A stretch of 44,522 bases of DNA from Lachnospiraceae bacterium (GCA_017623675.1 JAGAOO010000073.1:1-44522), one strand, 5' to 3'; shown: positions 1-9,032, counted from the stretch's first letter. The notes: generated by a model not told the origin, from the letters alone. Numbers and translations are program-made.

Positions 1-120
1 TGATAGATAGTTGCAAGCAGACCTTAAAAGCACGTTGGTGCTTAGGTGCGGTATTGTCGCACCTTATGCACCATTACGTGCTGACCGGAGCGCAAGCGTG
101 TCTGCGGTAACTATTTATCA
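1..120. repeat. Long bulged palindrome (structured intergenic repeat)
   Basis: The two ends of this 120-base stretch are near-complementary: the left arm 1-22 (TGATAGATAGTT...GCAGAC) pairs with 100-120 (GTCTGC...AACTATTTATCA). Nested inside are AGCACGT/ACGTGCT (29-35 with 76-82), GGTGC/GCACC (37-41 with 68-72) and AGGTGCG/CGCACCT (44-50 with 58-64), plus a small CGC-AA-GCG hairpin at 91-98. Successive helices stack into one rod. I see no coding potential. It could be a REP/MITE-like element, a non-coding RNA or a 3' end structure. It touches the window edge, so it may be incomplete. Confidence 0.7.
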
Positions 121-180
121 CCAGAAACCGATAAGGCGACTAAACCAACAAACCATAATTTAAACATTTATTCCTATTTG

Positions 181-393
181 TTACCATTCTTTCGAAATAT
201 CTTCTGCCTGAACCCCATACATTCGCATAAATTCTTTCATATCCTTCTCGTTAGAAATCAACATAATATCTTCAAATTTTCCGGTTTCTAAATCCTTAAA
301 GCCAGCAACCTGCTCCCCGGTGCAGATACTCGCTCGTATCACTGGTCTTTTCCTCGTTTTATCGTATTCCAACTGTCTTTTCTTTCCAAACAT
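181..393 (-). CDS. Small conserved-type hypothetical protein (70 aa)
   Basis: This small basic-to-acidic protein begins MFGKKRQLEYD and contains SICTGEQVAGF and a C-terminal acidic half. From memory, proteins with this pattern recur in Lachnospiraceae and are sometimes mislabelled 'aspartate dehydrogenase'; no enzyme domain could fit in 70 residues. I chose the second ATG (393) because the ribosome site GAAGGAAG (403-410) is 9 bases from it but only 0-2 bases from the ATG at 402. It lies just downstream of another small gene in the same direction (18-base gap), so the two are probably cotranscribed. Function unknown. Confidence 0.7.
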   Translation of the reverse strand: MFGKKRQLEYDKTRKRPVIRASICTGEQVAGFKDLETGKFEDIMLISNEKDMKEFMRMYGVQAEDISKEW

Positions 394-411
394 TGAATTC
401 ATCTTCCTTCG

Positions 412-612
412 CTAATTGTAAAACTGATCCCGATGCACACGCACTTGGTTAAAATGTTCGACCAGATATGCCACATCTTCCTCTCTGGTGCTGATATTGG
501 GAATGGACAATAATTCCTCTCCTTTTTCATTCATCGCCCGAAGTCCATAACTGGTTAATTCCTGTTCCTCATCTCTCGTACTGTTCGAAACGGTCATGGC
601 ATAACGAATCAT
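412..612 (-). CDS. Small hypothetical protein, DUF6514-like (66 aa)
   Basis: The protein starts MIRYAMTVSNS, has the central pattern LTSYGLRAMNEKGEE and ends with VRVHRDQFYN. The layout (a beta-rich 'YGL...' half, then a helix ending near a His/Asp-containing tail) resembles the short clostridial DUF6514 family, but that is recognition from memory only. The start at 612 is chosen because AAGGAG (622-627) is about 9 bases upstream; an earlier ATG at 669 lacks such a site. It is the upstream partner of the 70-aa gene. No known function. Confidence 0.65.
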   Translation of the reverse strand: MIRYAMTVSNSTRDEEQELTSYGLRAMNEKGEELLSIPNISTREEDVAYLVEHFNQVRVHRDQFYN

Positions 613-741
613 TGTTTTCAGCTCCTTCACTCTTGTGTTCTGTACTATTATTGTACCTTGAAAGAGCATCGAATCCCATCGTTAGTCTTCGTATTTTTTC
701 GACTTGAATAGTTTTTAAATTATGGTTCGATAAATTGGGGC

Positions 742-1290
742 TTATGAATTAGTAATTATATCGCAAAATGTCTTTATCTCATCAATCCTTTCAGCAACAT
801 TCTCTTTGTATTCAACAGAACATAAGCCCAGATGACCACTCGCTTTTATTTCTAAATGTCCATAAAAGTGTTCTATGCTACCAATTATCTTCTCACACTC
901 TGGCATACTTGGACCCGTTCTCAATGCAATCGTATATCCTTTTTTACCATTTGGTATAGTTGCGTGAGGCTCGTGTGTATTACACCACGGAGTACATCTA
1001 TCTATAAAGACTTTAAATTGTCCAGGAATATCAGCCCAATACGACGGAGAAACGGAAACTATTTTATCTGCCCATTCATATTGCTCTATAATTTTATTTA
1101 CATCATCTTCTTGGAAGCACTTTGCTGTCTCATGGCATTTTCTACATCCCTTACAAAACTTGACATCATAATCATCTATGCAAATAGTTCTGACTTCATT
1201 TCCATCATTTACATATTGACCTACTAATTTTACAATTTCAGCGGTTGCACCATTTTTAACCGGACTACAATTTATAACTAAAATATTCAT
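742..1290 (-). CDS. NAD(P)H-dependent FMN reductase family flavoprotein
   Basis: A 182-residue flavodoxin-fold protein. It begins MNILVINCSPVKNGATAEIV, the strand-loop-helix that binds FMN phosphate, followed by a CKGCRKC cysteine cluster and SPSYWADIPGQFKVFIDR, typical of multimeric flavodoxin WrbA/iron-sulfur flavoprotein relatives. Such proteins reduce quinones, nitro compounds or other electrophiles with NAD(P)H in the cytoplasm. The start at 1290 has a strong GGAGGTGCAT site; an upstream in-frame extension to 1410 has no flavodoxin sequence. It is the third gene after tetR and another flavoprotein, 55 bases downstream of the latter, suggesting repressor-controlled detoxification of an aromatic or electrophilic compound. 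Confidence 0.85.
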   Translation of the reverse strand: MNILVINCSPVKNGATAEIVKLVGQYVNDGNEVRTICIDDYDVKFCKGCRKCHETAKCFQEDDVNKIIEQYEWADKIVSVSPSYWADIPGQFKVFIDRCTPWCNTHEPHATIPNGKKGYTIALRTGPSMPECEKIIGSIEHFYGHLEIKASGHLGLCSVEYKENVAERIDEIKTFCDIITNS

Positions 1291-1345
1291 ATGCACCTCC
1301 ACAGATTTAAATTCATCACTCAGTATTACTGAATGTTTTGCGTGA

Positions 1346-2041
1346 TTACTTCCAGGGTCTTTCCTTACCCATCCAACCGTTTTGCTCCCAATACTCTTTC
1401 TCTGCTTCACCTGAACCCCAGCCCTTTTTCTGCATCATTCGCATCATCATAAATATAGATTTTGTTTTAATACCGGTTTTCACACGCTTTGTCTTCAATA
1501 CTTTATTAGCAATCTTCGTGGTATCTTTTTCGATTTTTTGCTTTTTCTTATCTGCGACTCCATTCCAATTCATTGCCTGAACACTAATGCCATAAGTCAT
1601 TACAGACGGAACTCCCCAATAGAGCAATGTATTTGTTATATCCTTGATAGCTGTTTTAGTACCATTTCCTGCTGCCGTCGATACCACAATAGCCTGCTTA
1701 CTAAACATACATTTTCTCGGTCTATGTACCATCCAATAATCAAATGTCAAATCAATAAAACTCTTCATCGGCGCAGATGCTCTCATGCAATATGTAGGTG
1801 TAGTAAATACTAATACATCCGCAGATTCTACCGCAGTCATAATTTTATTTTTTTCTTCATAAAACGGACATTTTGCATCATCTTCTATACATTCATAACA
1901 TCCTAGGCAAAAATGATTCAAATCTCTAGGAAGAAAAAATTCCACAATATCTTCTTCACCACTAATTTTATTTGCTATCATCCTACCAATATTATAAGAA
2001 CTACCTTTATGGTTTTGTCCATGTATCATTACAAGTTTCAT
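1346..2041 (-). CDS. NAD(P)H-dependent flavoprotein oxidoreductase with long C-terminal tail
   Basis: A 231-residue flavodoxin-fold protein. MKLVMIHGQNHKGSSYNIGR carries the FMN phosphate loop, then CLGCYECIEDDAKCPF (a four-cysteine pattern seen in iron-sulfur-flavoprotein relatives) and FTTPTYCMRASAPMKSFID, the usual quinone/FMN loop. The last 55 residues are basic and methionine-rich (FMMMRMMQKKGWG) and are not part of the core fold. The ATG follows GGAGTGAGAAAAAG that lies within the end of tetR, with 7 bases between genes, so it is translated in the same operon. Substrate unknown; regulation by the TetR protein is inferred from the promoter palindromes. Confidence 0.85.
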   Translation of the reverse strand: MKLVMIHGQNHKGSSYNIGRMIANKISGEEDIVEFFLPRDLNHFCLGCYECIEDDAKCPFYEEKNKIMTAVESADVLVFTTPTYCMRASAPMKSFIDLTFDYWMVHRPRKCMFSKQAIVVSTAAGNGTKTAIKDITNTLLYWGVPSVMTYGISVQAMNWNGVADKKKQKIEKDTTKIANKVLKTKRVKTGIKTKSIFMMMRMMQKKGWGSGEAEKEYWEQNGWMGKERPWK

Positions 2042-2048
2042 CTTTTTC

Positions 2049-2660
2049 TCACTCCTTGTACATTCTGCTGAATTGTCTGATATGCTTTTCTAACAAACGC
2101 AGTGCCTCTTCCTCTCTTTGTGGCTCTCTATCGCATAATGTTAGCAATAAATATATAGGGGCATAAAACTGCAATGCCATCATATCTGCATTTTCATTCT
2201 TCATCTGTCCTTGTAATATTATCCTTTGAAATAATCCGGTCTGATATTTTAGCGGTTCATTGATATATTGATTTGAGAACAATTCTGCAAGCTCTTTATT
2301 AGAAAATTGCTCTATTGTAAGCATCTTTCTGAATTTACATTCATATTCATCATGCAAAAAGAAATGAAAAAGACCAATTCCCATTTTTACCAATTCATCT
2401 TCTGAAATCTTTGCAAAAATGTTAGCATCCAATTCAGAATCACTTCCGGTTATACTCAAATAAGATACTTCTTTATCATACCGATTACTCATCTCTTTGA
2501 GGATTGCCTCAAATATATCCAGTTTACTTTTGTAATGTTTATATAGCGAAGGTGCTTTGATACCCACACCTTCTGCTATATGTCCAACATGAACATTTCC
2601 ATATCCTTTTTCTGAAAACAATGTTAATGCAACATCTAATATCTTTTTCTTTGTATCCAT
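2049..2660 (-). CDS. TetR/AcrR family transcriptional repressor
   Basis: A 203-residue TetR-type regulator. The N-terminal three-helix DNA-binding domain runs to about residue 48, with the helix-turn-helix at roughly 24-44 (VHVGHIAEGVGIKAPSLYKH), followed by the usual FEAILKE helix. The remainder is an all-helical ligand/dimer domain without recognisable ligand specificity. An AGGAG site sits 7 bases upstream of the ATG. It leads an operon with two flavoproteins, and its own promoter contains two dyads, so it very likely represses itself and them until an inducer binds. Confidence 0.92.
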   Translation of the reverse strand: MDTKKKILDVALTLFSEKGYGNVHVGHIAEGVGIKAPSLYKHYKSKLDIFEAILKEMSNRYDKEVSYLSITGSDSELDANIFAKISEDELVKMGIGLFHFFLHDEYECKFRKMLTIEQFSNKELAELFSNQYINEPLKYQTGLFQRIILQGQMKNENADMMALQFYAPIYLLLTLCDREPQREEEALRLLEKHIRQFSRMYKE

Positions 2661-2670
2661 AGCTTCTCCT

Positions 2671-2720
2671 AGGCTAATTTTAATTAGCCTTATTATAAGC
2701 TAATCATAATTAGCTGTCAA
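2671..2720 (-). promoter_or_regulatory. tetR promoter with two embedded palindromic operators
   Basis: On the minus strand the -35 is TTGACA (2715-2720) and the -10 is TATAAT (2692-2697) with exactly 17 bases between. The spacer is essentially the dyad AGCTAAT-N4-ATTAGCT (2698-2715). A second dyad, AGGCTAATT-N2-AATTAGCCT (2671-2690), covers the transcription start region. Both share the half-site GCTAAT and their centres are 26 bp apart. A repressor on either would block polymerase; this is a textbook autoregulated TetR layout. Confidence 0.85.
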
Positions 2721-2723
2721 GAT

Positions 2724-2752
2724 AAAAAAAGAACCACAATTACTGTGGTTCT
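2724..2752 (-). terminator. Rho-independent terminator of the pheS-pheT-queA operon
   Basis: AGAACCACA (2730-2738) pairs with TGTGGTTCT (2744-2752) around a 5-base loop, followed on the minus strand by seven T (2724-2730). The stem begins inside the queA stop codon (2751-2753), and the tetR -35 box starts four bases after the T run. Confidence 0.9.
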
Positions 2753-3776
2753 AAATTATAAACATCGCATCTCCAAAGCTAAAGAACCGATATTTCTCCT
2801 GAACTGCTGTCTCATAGGCATGAAGAATGGTTTCCCTATCTGCCAATGCAGATACCAGCATAATCAATGTAGATTCCGGCAGATGAAAATTGGTAATCAG
2901 GCAGTCAACGGCTTTGAATTGATACCCCGGATAAATGAAAATATCGGTCCATCCGCTTTTTACCGGGACATGCCCGTCGGGTTCTGCTACGGATTCCAAG
3001 GTTCGGGTACTGGTGGTTCCAACGGATATCACCCGTCCACCTGCCGCCTTGGTTTCATTAATAATACGCGCAGCTTCTTCGTCCACCATATAGAATTCCG
3101 AATGCATGTGGTGGTCTAAGACATTTTCTTCTTTTACCGGTCGAAAGGTTCCCAAGCCCACATGCAAGGTAACCTTTGCTATCCGAATTCCCTTTTCCTC
3201 AATTTTCTGCAATAATTCCTCTGTAAAATGAAGACCTGCTGTAGGTGCCGCTGCCGAACCGTCATACTTTGCATAGACCGTCTGATAACGATTTTTGTCC
3301 TGTAATTGGTGGGTGATGTATGGTGGCAATGGCATCTGTCCCAGTTGATCTAAGATTTCTTCGAAGATTCCGTCATATTCAAACCGAATCAAACGATTAC
3401 CTTCCTCCACCACATCAATGACTTCGCCGACTAACAAGCCGCCTCCAAAGCTGATTCTGGCTCCGACTCTGGCTTTTTTTCCCGGTTTCACTAAGGTCTC
3501 CCATACTTTCTCTTCTTTGCGTTTCAGCAAAAGCACCTCTATGGATGCTCCGGTTTCTTCCTTAACACCCATTAAACGCGCCGGAATGACCTTGGTGTTA
3601 TTTACCACCAGACAATCCCCGGGATTCAGATAATCAATAATATCATAAAAATGCTTATGCTCGATTTCCCCGGTTGTCCTGTGAAGCACCATCAATCTGG
3701 AGTTATCCCGTTTTTCCAGAGGATCCTGAGCAATCAGTTCCCCTGGAAGTTCATAATTAAAATCACTTAGTTTCAT
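2751..3776 (-). CDS. queA: S-adenosylmethionine:tRNA ribosyltransferase-isomerase
   Basis: QueA transfers and isomerises the ribosyl group of S-adenosylmethionine onto preQ1 at tRNA position 34, giving epoxyqueuosine. The 341-residue length is normal. Diagnostic stretches are [20 protein letters not shown] at the N-terminus, [37 protein letters not shown] and [16 protein letters not shown]. It begins 2 bases after the pheT stop, so it is the last gene of a T-box-controlled phe operon. The other queuosine precursor genes are at 21656-24094, under separate control. Confidence 0.97.
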   Translation of the reverse strand: MKLSDFNYELPGELIAQDPLEKRDNSRLMVLHRTTGEIEHKHFYDIIDYLNPGDCLVVNNTKVIPARLMGVKEETGASIEVLLLKRKEEKVWETLVKPGKKARVGARISFGGGLLVGEVIDVVEEGNRLIRFEYDGIFEEILDQLGQMPLPPYITHQLQDKNRYQTVYAKYDGSAAAPTAGLHFTEELLQKIEEKGIRIAKVTLHVGLGTFRPVKEENVLDHHMHSEFYMVDEEAARIINETKAAGGRVISVGTTSTRTLESVAEPDGHVPVKSGWTDIFIYPGYQFKAVDCLITNFHLPESTLIMLVSALADRETILHAYETAVQEKYRFFSFGDAMFII

Positions 3777-3778
3777 AT

Positions 3779-6208
3779 TTAGCCTCTCAGTTCCACACCA
3801 AGCTTCTTCAAGGCTTCCACAATCTTGTCTGTAATAGCATTTACCTCATTTGCTTCCAGGTTACGGTCCTTGGCGCGGAACGTCATGCTATAAGCAACCG
3901 ATTTCTTTCCTGCACCGACCTGCTCTCCTTCATATACATCAAAGAGGTTATAACTCTCTAACAGCTTACCGCCATGCTTCTTAATAATTGCTTCAATCTG
4001 TCCTACGAAAATGCTCTTATCCATAACCATACTCAAATCCCGGGTGCTGGCTGGGAACTTTGCAATTCCTTCGTATTTCCGGTCAAAACTTGCCATAGAT
4101 GCAAGCATTGGTAAATCGATAACAGCTATATACGCTTCACCCTTCATGTCATAATTTTCCACTACCTCAGGATGTAACTGTCCAATATAACCAATCACTT
4201 TGCCATCCTTTTCAATCGCCGCCTGACGACCCGGATGCAAGAATGGATATCCACCCTTCGGATTGTAAGTAAATGCCTGATATAAACCTAACTTCTGGAA
4301 CAGCTCCTCTACTACACCCTTCATAGTAAAGAAATCTCCCTCTCCGTACATACCAAGGGTTAACATCTTCCGTTCCTCCGGCAGTTCCGTCAACGGAAGT
4401 GCCTTTGGCAGATAAATGTTACCAATCTCGTATAAACGAGCATCCTTATTTCTACGGTTATAGTTGGTTGCTAAAGAAGTAATCATACCATTTAAGGAAA
4501 TGGTTCTCATAATTGAAAAATCTTCTCCCAATGGATTCGCAATTACAATTGCCTTTCTCAGTTCGGAATCTTCCGGAATCAATAACTTATCATATACCTT
4601 CGGACTTTCAAAGGAATAGGTCATGCCACCGGAAAAACCATTGTTCTCGCATACATCCCGTACAATATCCTCTACCAGCATTTCAAAGGATTTCTTACCA
4701 ACCGTTGCTTCTCCGCATGGAAGAGTGGAAGGTAACTTGTCATAGCCATAGAGACGTGCCACTTCCTCTGCCAGGTCAGCCATGCAATGCAAATCCTGAC
4801 GGTAGGTTGGAATGGTTAACTGATTGCTTTCTTTCTCATAGGTTAAGCCTAAACGGCTAAAATATTCTAACATCAAGTCTTCCGGTACATTCATACCTAA
4901 CAGACGGTTCATTTTCTCCGGTTCAAATGGAAGCTGCCATGGTTCTACCGGATTTGGATAAATGTCAATCACACCTTCCACTACTTCACCACAGCCTAAT
5001 TCTTCTACCAACTGGCAGGCACGATTAATTGCTTCTAATGCCAGATTCGGGTCTAACCCTTTTTCAAACTTAGAGGAGGCATCGGTACGAAGTCCGATTC
5101 TCTTAGAAGCCAGACGGATATTGGTTCCATCAAAGCAGGCAGCCTCGAATAACAAGGTAGAAATGCTATCCGTTACCATGGAATTTTCACCACCCATGAT
5201 GCCTGCAATACCGATTTCCTTCTCGCCATCGCAAATCATCAGCACACCGGAATCCAAAGTACGTTCCTGACCGTCTAAGGTAACGAATTTGTCACCATCT
5301 TTTGCCCGCTTTACAACAATCTTATGTCCGGCAACTGTGTCCAAATCAAAGGCATGCATTGGCTGGCCATATTCTTCCATAACATAGTTGGTGATATCCA
5401 CCAGATTGTTAATGGAACGAATTCCCTGTGCTGCCAGACGCTCCCGCATCCACTTTGGAGAAGGTCCTATCTTTAAGTTCTTAACTACTCTTGCACAGTA
5501 TCTTGGGCAAAGGTCGGTTGCTTCTACTTCTACCGATGCATAATTCAATACATCACCGCCTTTGACTGTATCCGGTACAACCGGCGGATGAAATGGAAGT
5601 CCATAGGTTGCTGCAGCTTCTCTTGCCATACCAATCATACTGAAACAGTCCACACGATTGGAGGTGATTTCATATTCTACCACTGCATCATGTAAACCTA
5701 AGGCTTCAATGGCATCATCCCCCGGCTTAACACCGGAATCAGCAGGGAATACATACACACCATCTTCCGGTGCTTCCGGATATAAGTCCCGACTGGAGCC
5801 CAATTCCTCAATGGCACACATCATACCAAAAGATTCTACTCCCCGTAATTTACCCTTTTTAATCTTAATTCCATTTTCCGGTAACGGGCCGCCATCATGT
5901 CCACCGGCAACCTTACCACCGTCTAATACCGTTGGTACCAAATCTCCTTCTTTTACATTTGGTGCGCCTGTTACAATCTGAATTGGTGCCTCTTCACCAA
6001 TATTTACCTGACACACAATTAACTTATCTGCATCCGGGTGACGCTCAATTTTCTCAATCTTACCAACAACTATCTTCTCTAAATTCTTATCCTTCTTCTC
6101 GTAACTCTCTACATGGGAGCCGGATAATGTTATATCATCTACAAATTGTTCCACCGGTACATTTAAGTCCGGCACATATGCTTTTAACCATGAAATTGGT
6201 GTATTCAT
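3779..6208 (-). CDS. pheT: Phenylalanine-tRNA ligase beta subunit
   Basis: The beta subunit of the alpha2-beta2 enzyme that charges tRNA-Phe. At 809 residues it is full length: an N-terminal tRNA-binding OB domain ([18 protein letters not shown] near 50), the B3/B4 editing region in the middle ([17 protein letters not shown]), the B5 and catalytic-like core, and the C-terminal anticodon-binding FDX-ACB domain ([12 protein letters not shown]...). Two ATGs are possible; the one at 6208 lies 9 bases after AGGAGG, while the one at 6214 is only 3 bases away, so I prefer 6208. It follows pheS closely and shares its T-box leader. Confidence 0.97.
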   Translation of the reverse strand: MNTPISWLKAYVPDLNVPVEQFVDDITLSGSHVESYEKKDKNLEKIVVGKIEKIERHPDADKLIVCQVNIGEEAPIQIVTGAPNVKEGDLVPTVLDGGKVAGGHDGGPLPENGIKIKKGKLRGVESFGMMCAIEELGSSRDLYPEAPEDGVYVFPADSGVKPGDDAIEALGLHDAVVEYEITSNRVDCFSMIGMAREAAATYGLPFHPPVVPDTVKGGDVLNYASVEVEATDLCPRYCARVVKNLKIGPSPKWMRERLAAQGIRSINNLVDITNYVMEEYGQPMHAFDLDTVAGHKIVVKRAKDGDKFVTLDGQERTLDSGVLMICDGEKEIGIAGIMGGENSMVTDSISTLLFEAACFDGTNIRLASKRIGLRTDASSKFEKGLDPNLALEAINRACQLVEELGCGEVVEGVIDIYPNPVEPWQLPFEPEKMNRLLGMNVPEDLMLEYFSRLGLTYEKESNQLTIPTYRQDLHCMADLAEEVARLYGYDKLPSTLPCGEATVGKKSFEMLVEDIVRDVCENNGFSGGMTYSFESPKVYDKLLIPEDSELRKAIVIANPLGEDFSIMRTISLNGMITSLATNYNRRNKDARLYEIGNIYLPKALPLTELPEERKMLTLGMYGEGDFFTMKGVVEELFQKLGLYQAFTYNPKGGYPFLHPGRQAAIEKDGKVIGYIGQLHPEVVENYDMKGEAYIAVIDLPMLASMASFDRKYEGIAKFPASTRDLSMVMDKSIFVGQIEAIIKKHGGKLLESYNLFDVYEGEQVGAGKKSVAYSMTFRAKDRNLEANEVNAITDKIVEALKKLGVELRG

Positions 6209-6226
6209 TTTCATTTACCTCCTAAT

Positions 6227-7246
6227 TTAGAACTGCTTTAAGAACCGCATGTCATTCTCATACAGTAAACGCATATCATCGATCTCGTACTTTAACAATG
6301 CAACACGCTCTAAGCCAATACCAAATGCGAATCCGGAATACTCCTCCGGGTCAATTCCACAATCCTTCAACACCTTTGGATGAACCATACCACAGCCTAA
6401 GATTTCAATCCAGCCACTTCCCTTACACATACGACAGCCCTTGCCACCACATTTGAAACAGCTTACATCTACCTCTGCACTTGGCTCTGTAAATGGGAAA
6501 TGATGCGGACGCAGCTTAATCTTCGTTTCCGGTCCGAAGAACTCGTGAGCAAACTGCTCTAAGGTTCCCTTTAAATCAGCAAATGTTATATTCTTGTCCA
6601 CAACCAAGCCTTCCACCTGATGGAACGAAGGAGAATGGGTGGCATCTACTTCGTCAGAACGGAACACACGTCCGGGTGCCAGAATACGAATCGGCATTCT
6701 ACCCGTTTCCATCACACGTGCCTGAACCGGTGAAGTCTGGGTACGAAGAAGAATATCCTTGGTAATATAGAAGGTATCCTGCTCATCCTTTGCCGGATGA
6801 TTCGCCGGAATATTCAATAATTCAAAGTTATAGTGGTCATATTCTACTTCCGGTCCTTCTACGATTTCATATCCCATACCAATGAATACACGTTCCAGTT
6901 CTTCCAATGCAATCTGGTTCGGATGACGATGCCCCTTCATATGCATGGTTCCCGGAAGTGTAACATCAATTACTTCTTTCTTCATCTTCTCTTCCCGAAG
7001 CTTCTTGGCAATATCCTTCTTCACTGCTTCTAATTTCTCTTCAATTGCGAAACGGGTATCATTCACCATTTGACCAACCTTCGGACGATCTTCCGGTGCA
7101 ACATCCTTCATTCCCTTTAATACCTGTGTTAATTCACCTTTTTTTCCTAACATATTGACCTTGATTTCATTTAACGCATCCAGGTCCTTTGCTGCTTCAA
7201 TTTTGGCAATAGCTTCTTCTTTGATTGCCTGCAGTTTTTCTTTCAT
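6227..7246 (-). CDS. pheS: Phenylalanine-tRNA ligase alpha subunit
   Basis: The catalytic class II subunit of phenylalanyl-tRNA synthetase, 339 residues. An N-terminal coiled coil (residues 1-90, LNEIKVNMLGKKGELTQVLK) for tRNA binding is followed by motif 2-like FRSDEVDATHSPSFHQVEG and motif 3-like GFAFGIGLERVALL. A CFKCGGKGCRMCKGSG insert contains four cysteines, as in many bacterial PheS proteins. The ATG is 9 bases after AGGAGG. It is the first gene of pheS-pheT-queA, and the T-box upstream makes its expression respond to uncharged tRNA-Phe. Confidence 0.97.
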   Translation of the reverse strand: MKEKLQAIKEEAIAKIEAAKDLDALNEIKVNMLGKKGELTQVLKGMKDVAPEDRPKVGQMVNDTRFAIEEKLEAVKKDIAKKLREEKMKKEVIDVTLPGTMHMKGHRHPNQIALEELERVFIGMGYEIVEGPEVEYDHYNFELLNIPANHPAKDEQDTFYITKDILLRTQTSPVQARVMETGRMPIRILAPGRVFRSDEVDATHSPSFHQVEGLVVDKNITFADLKGTLEQFAHEFFGPETKIKLRPHHFPFTEPSAEVDVSCFKCGGKGCRMCKGSGWIEILGCGMVHPKVLKDCGIDPEEYSGFAFGIGLERVALLKYEIDDMRLLYENDMRFLKQF

Positions 7247-7261
7247 TCTTTCATTCCTCCT

Positions 7262-7532
7262 AAAATACTAAAGGCCCGTCCCAAAAGGGACGAGCCTAAA
7301 TGTTCGTGGTACCACCCTAATTCCTGTCAAAGACAGGCACTTAAGTAATGTGTAACGCCATCACACGTTCTGTTCTACTGCTGTTTCAAACAGAAAGCTC
7401 CGGTGTGAAACTAAGAACTTGCTCCTTCTTAAGAGGATTCCAGCCGATGACCTCTTTTCTCTGGCAGGGAAACAGATTCCTTCTTGCACCTTCCACGCTG
7501 ATTCATATGCTTTTAAGTTTTGCACTGTTCTT
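7262..7532 (-). promoter_or_regulatory. Phe T-box leader (tRNA-Phe sensing attenuator)
   Basis: The 330-base gap before pheS is a T-box leader. The conserved antiterminator sequence AGGGTGGTACCACGAA is at 7303-7318 on the minus strand, followed by the terminator stem GGCTCGTCCC/GGGACGGGCC (7273-7296) and a T-rich tail. The upstream part can form a long Stem I. I infer a TTC specifier codon at 7407-7409, in AGTTTCACACC, consistent with Phe. Uncharged tRNA-Phe would stabilise the antiterminator and allow pheS-pheT-queA transcription. The T-box core is certain; Stem I pairing and the specifier are inferred. Confidence 0.93.
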
Positions 7533-7561
7533 ATAATAGCCTTGAAAAATGGAACTGTCAA
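7533..7561 (-). promoter_or_regulatory. Promoter of the pheS T-box transcript
   Basis: On the minus strand TTGACA (7556-7561) and TATTAT (7533-7538) are 17 bases apart, placed just upstream of the T-box leader and a few bases after the clpX stop codon. Confidence 0.8.
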
Positions 7562-7578
7562 GGGTTCTTTTGCATCCA

Positions 7579-8961
7579 TTACTCCTCTAATGCCAATACC
7601 CCTCGCATATCAATTAATGGTGCTCCGGTTCCCCGAATGTAATCACCGGTAATCGTGACCCGTCCGATACTGTCATCTCTTGGAATCTGATACATAATAT
7701 CTAACATGAATTCCTCAATAATTGCCCGCAACGCTCTGGCACCGGTCTTTTTCTCCATGGCTTTTTCTGCAATGGCTTCATAAGCCGAATCATCAAACCG
7801 CAGGTCAACCTCATCCAGACTCAACAGCTTCTGATACTGCTTTAGAATTGCATTTTTTGGCTCCTTCAATATCTGCACCATCTTATCTTTATCCAGTGCA
7901 TCTAAGGTATAAATAACCGGCAGACGACCCAAGAATTCCGGAATCATACCGAATTCCCGTAAATCTTCAATGGTCACCTGCTTTAACAGATTCTCGTCTT
8001 TATCATATTTATCCTTCAAGTCTGCTTTGAATCCGATGGATGCCTGTTTATTCAAGCGTGCTTTAATGATATCTTCAATATCCGGAAAAGCTCCGCCACA
8101 GATAAAGAGGATATTCTTGGTATTAATAGTGGTTAGCGGAACCATGGCATTCTTGCTTCCGGCTCCTACCGGCACCTCTACCTCAGAACCCTCTAGTATT
8201 TTTAACAAGCCCTGTTGTACGGATTCACCGCTTACATCCCGGCTATTGGTATTCCGCTTTTTCGCAATTTTATCAATTTCATCAATGAATACAATACCCC
8301 GTTCTGCCTTTTCCACATCATTATCTGCAGCAGCCAGCAACTTTGACAACACACTTTCCACATCATCGCCTATGTAACCAGCCTCTGTTAATGTGGTGGC
8401 ATCGGTAATTGCAAGAGGTACATTCAACAATCGTGCGATAGTCTTAACCAAATAGGTTTTTCCGCTTCCTGTCGGTCCAATCATCAGCATATTGGATTTT
8501 TCAATTTCAATATCATCCATAGTATTGGTTAATACCCGCTTGTAATGGTTATATACTGCAACGGAAATCACCTTTTTTGCATAATCCTGCCCAATCACAT
8601 ATTCGTCTAATTGTGCTTTCATAATATGCGGTGCAGGAATGGTCTTTAAATCCAGTTCCGGTTCCTGTTTCTTTTCTTCCTTCTTCTTTTTCTTCACCTT
8701 CTGGGACTTCGGTATATCCTGTGCTCCCTTTAAGTTGAACTGAGACATATCGAATCCGCTTAAATCCATAAACTGCATATTACTGCTGTTACTAAACGTA
8801 TCGAAGGTATTCTGCATACAATCCGGGCAAATATAAATATCATTTGGCAGATGAATCAGCTTGCCAACCATGCTTTCCGGTCTGCGGCACAAATAACAAT
8901 ATTTTTCATATTCATTTTCATCTTCTGTCGTTTCATTGGTTTCAATTATATCCTTTGACAT
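7579..8961 (-). CDS. clpX: Divergent ClpX-type unfoldase (accessory ClpX)
   Basis: An AAA+ unfoldase of 460 residues. It has a zinc-binding domain (Cys 22, 25, 45, 48), a Lys/Glu-rich linker, Walker A GPTGSGKT (162-169), pore loop GYIG (195-198), Walker B with FIDEID (about 225-230), and a ClpP-docking IGF tripeptide (309-311). The pore loop that is RKH in canonical ClpX is replaced: the stretch at 264-278 reads PVGAGSKNAMVPLTT, so SKN stands where RKH should. It should still dock ClpP but may choose different substrates. The start at 8961 follows GGAGGATAAG; an ATG at 8997 has weaker support. No clpP is adjacent. Confidence 0.9.
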   Translation of the reverse strand: MSKDIIETNETTEDENEYEKYCYLCRRPESMVGKLIHLPNDIYICPDCMQNTFDTFSNSSNMQFMDLSGFDMSQFNLKGAQDIPKSQKVKKKKKEEKKQEPELDLKTIPAPHIMKAQLDEYVIGQDYAKKVISVAVYNHYKRVLTNTMDDIEIEKSNMLMIGPTGSGKTYLVKTIARLLNVPLAITDATTLTEAGYIGDDVESVLSKLLAAADNDVEKAERGIVFIDEIDKIAKKRNTNSRDVSGESVQQGLLKILEGSEVEVPVGAGSKNAMVPLTTINTKNILFICGGAFPDIEDIIKARLNKQASIGFKADLKDKYDKDENLLKQVTIEDLREFGMIPEFLGRLPVIYTLDALDKDKMVQILKEPKNAILKQYQKLLSLDEVDLRFDDSAYEAIAEKAMEKKTGARALRAIIEEFMLDIMYQIPRDDSIGRVTITGDYIRGTGAPLIDMRGVLALEE

Positions 8962-9032
8962 CTTATCCTCCATTAGTGGTTCTGTCCACATCTTCACATT
9001 TCAATCAATACTACTGCTACTATACTAGAGGC

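Larger units (their letters stand above)
151..727. repeat. 14-bp inverted repeat bracketing two small genes
   Basis: AACCATAATTTAAA at 151-164 recurs as its exact reverse complement at 714-727. The two copies bracket the two short minus-strand genes at 181-612 almost symmetrically. The repeat is AT-rich, so chance is possible; no transposase or target duplication is visible. Confidence 0.45.

Noticed and set aside
4513-4860. Plus-strand frames inside pheT and similar ones in other long genes
   Set aside because: They lie antisense to well-recognised genes, lack ribosome sites and have no familiar protein pattern.
7361-7579. A 72-residue reading frame in the pheS leader
   Set aside because: It overlaps the T-box promoter and Stem I and resembles no protein.
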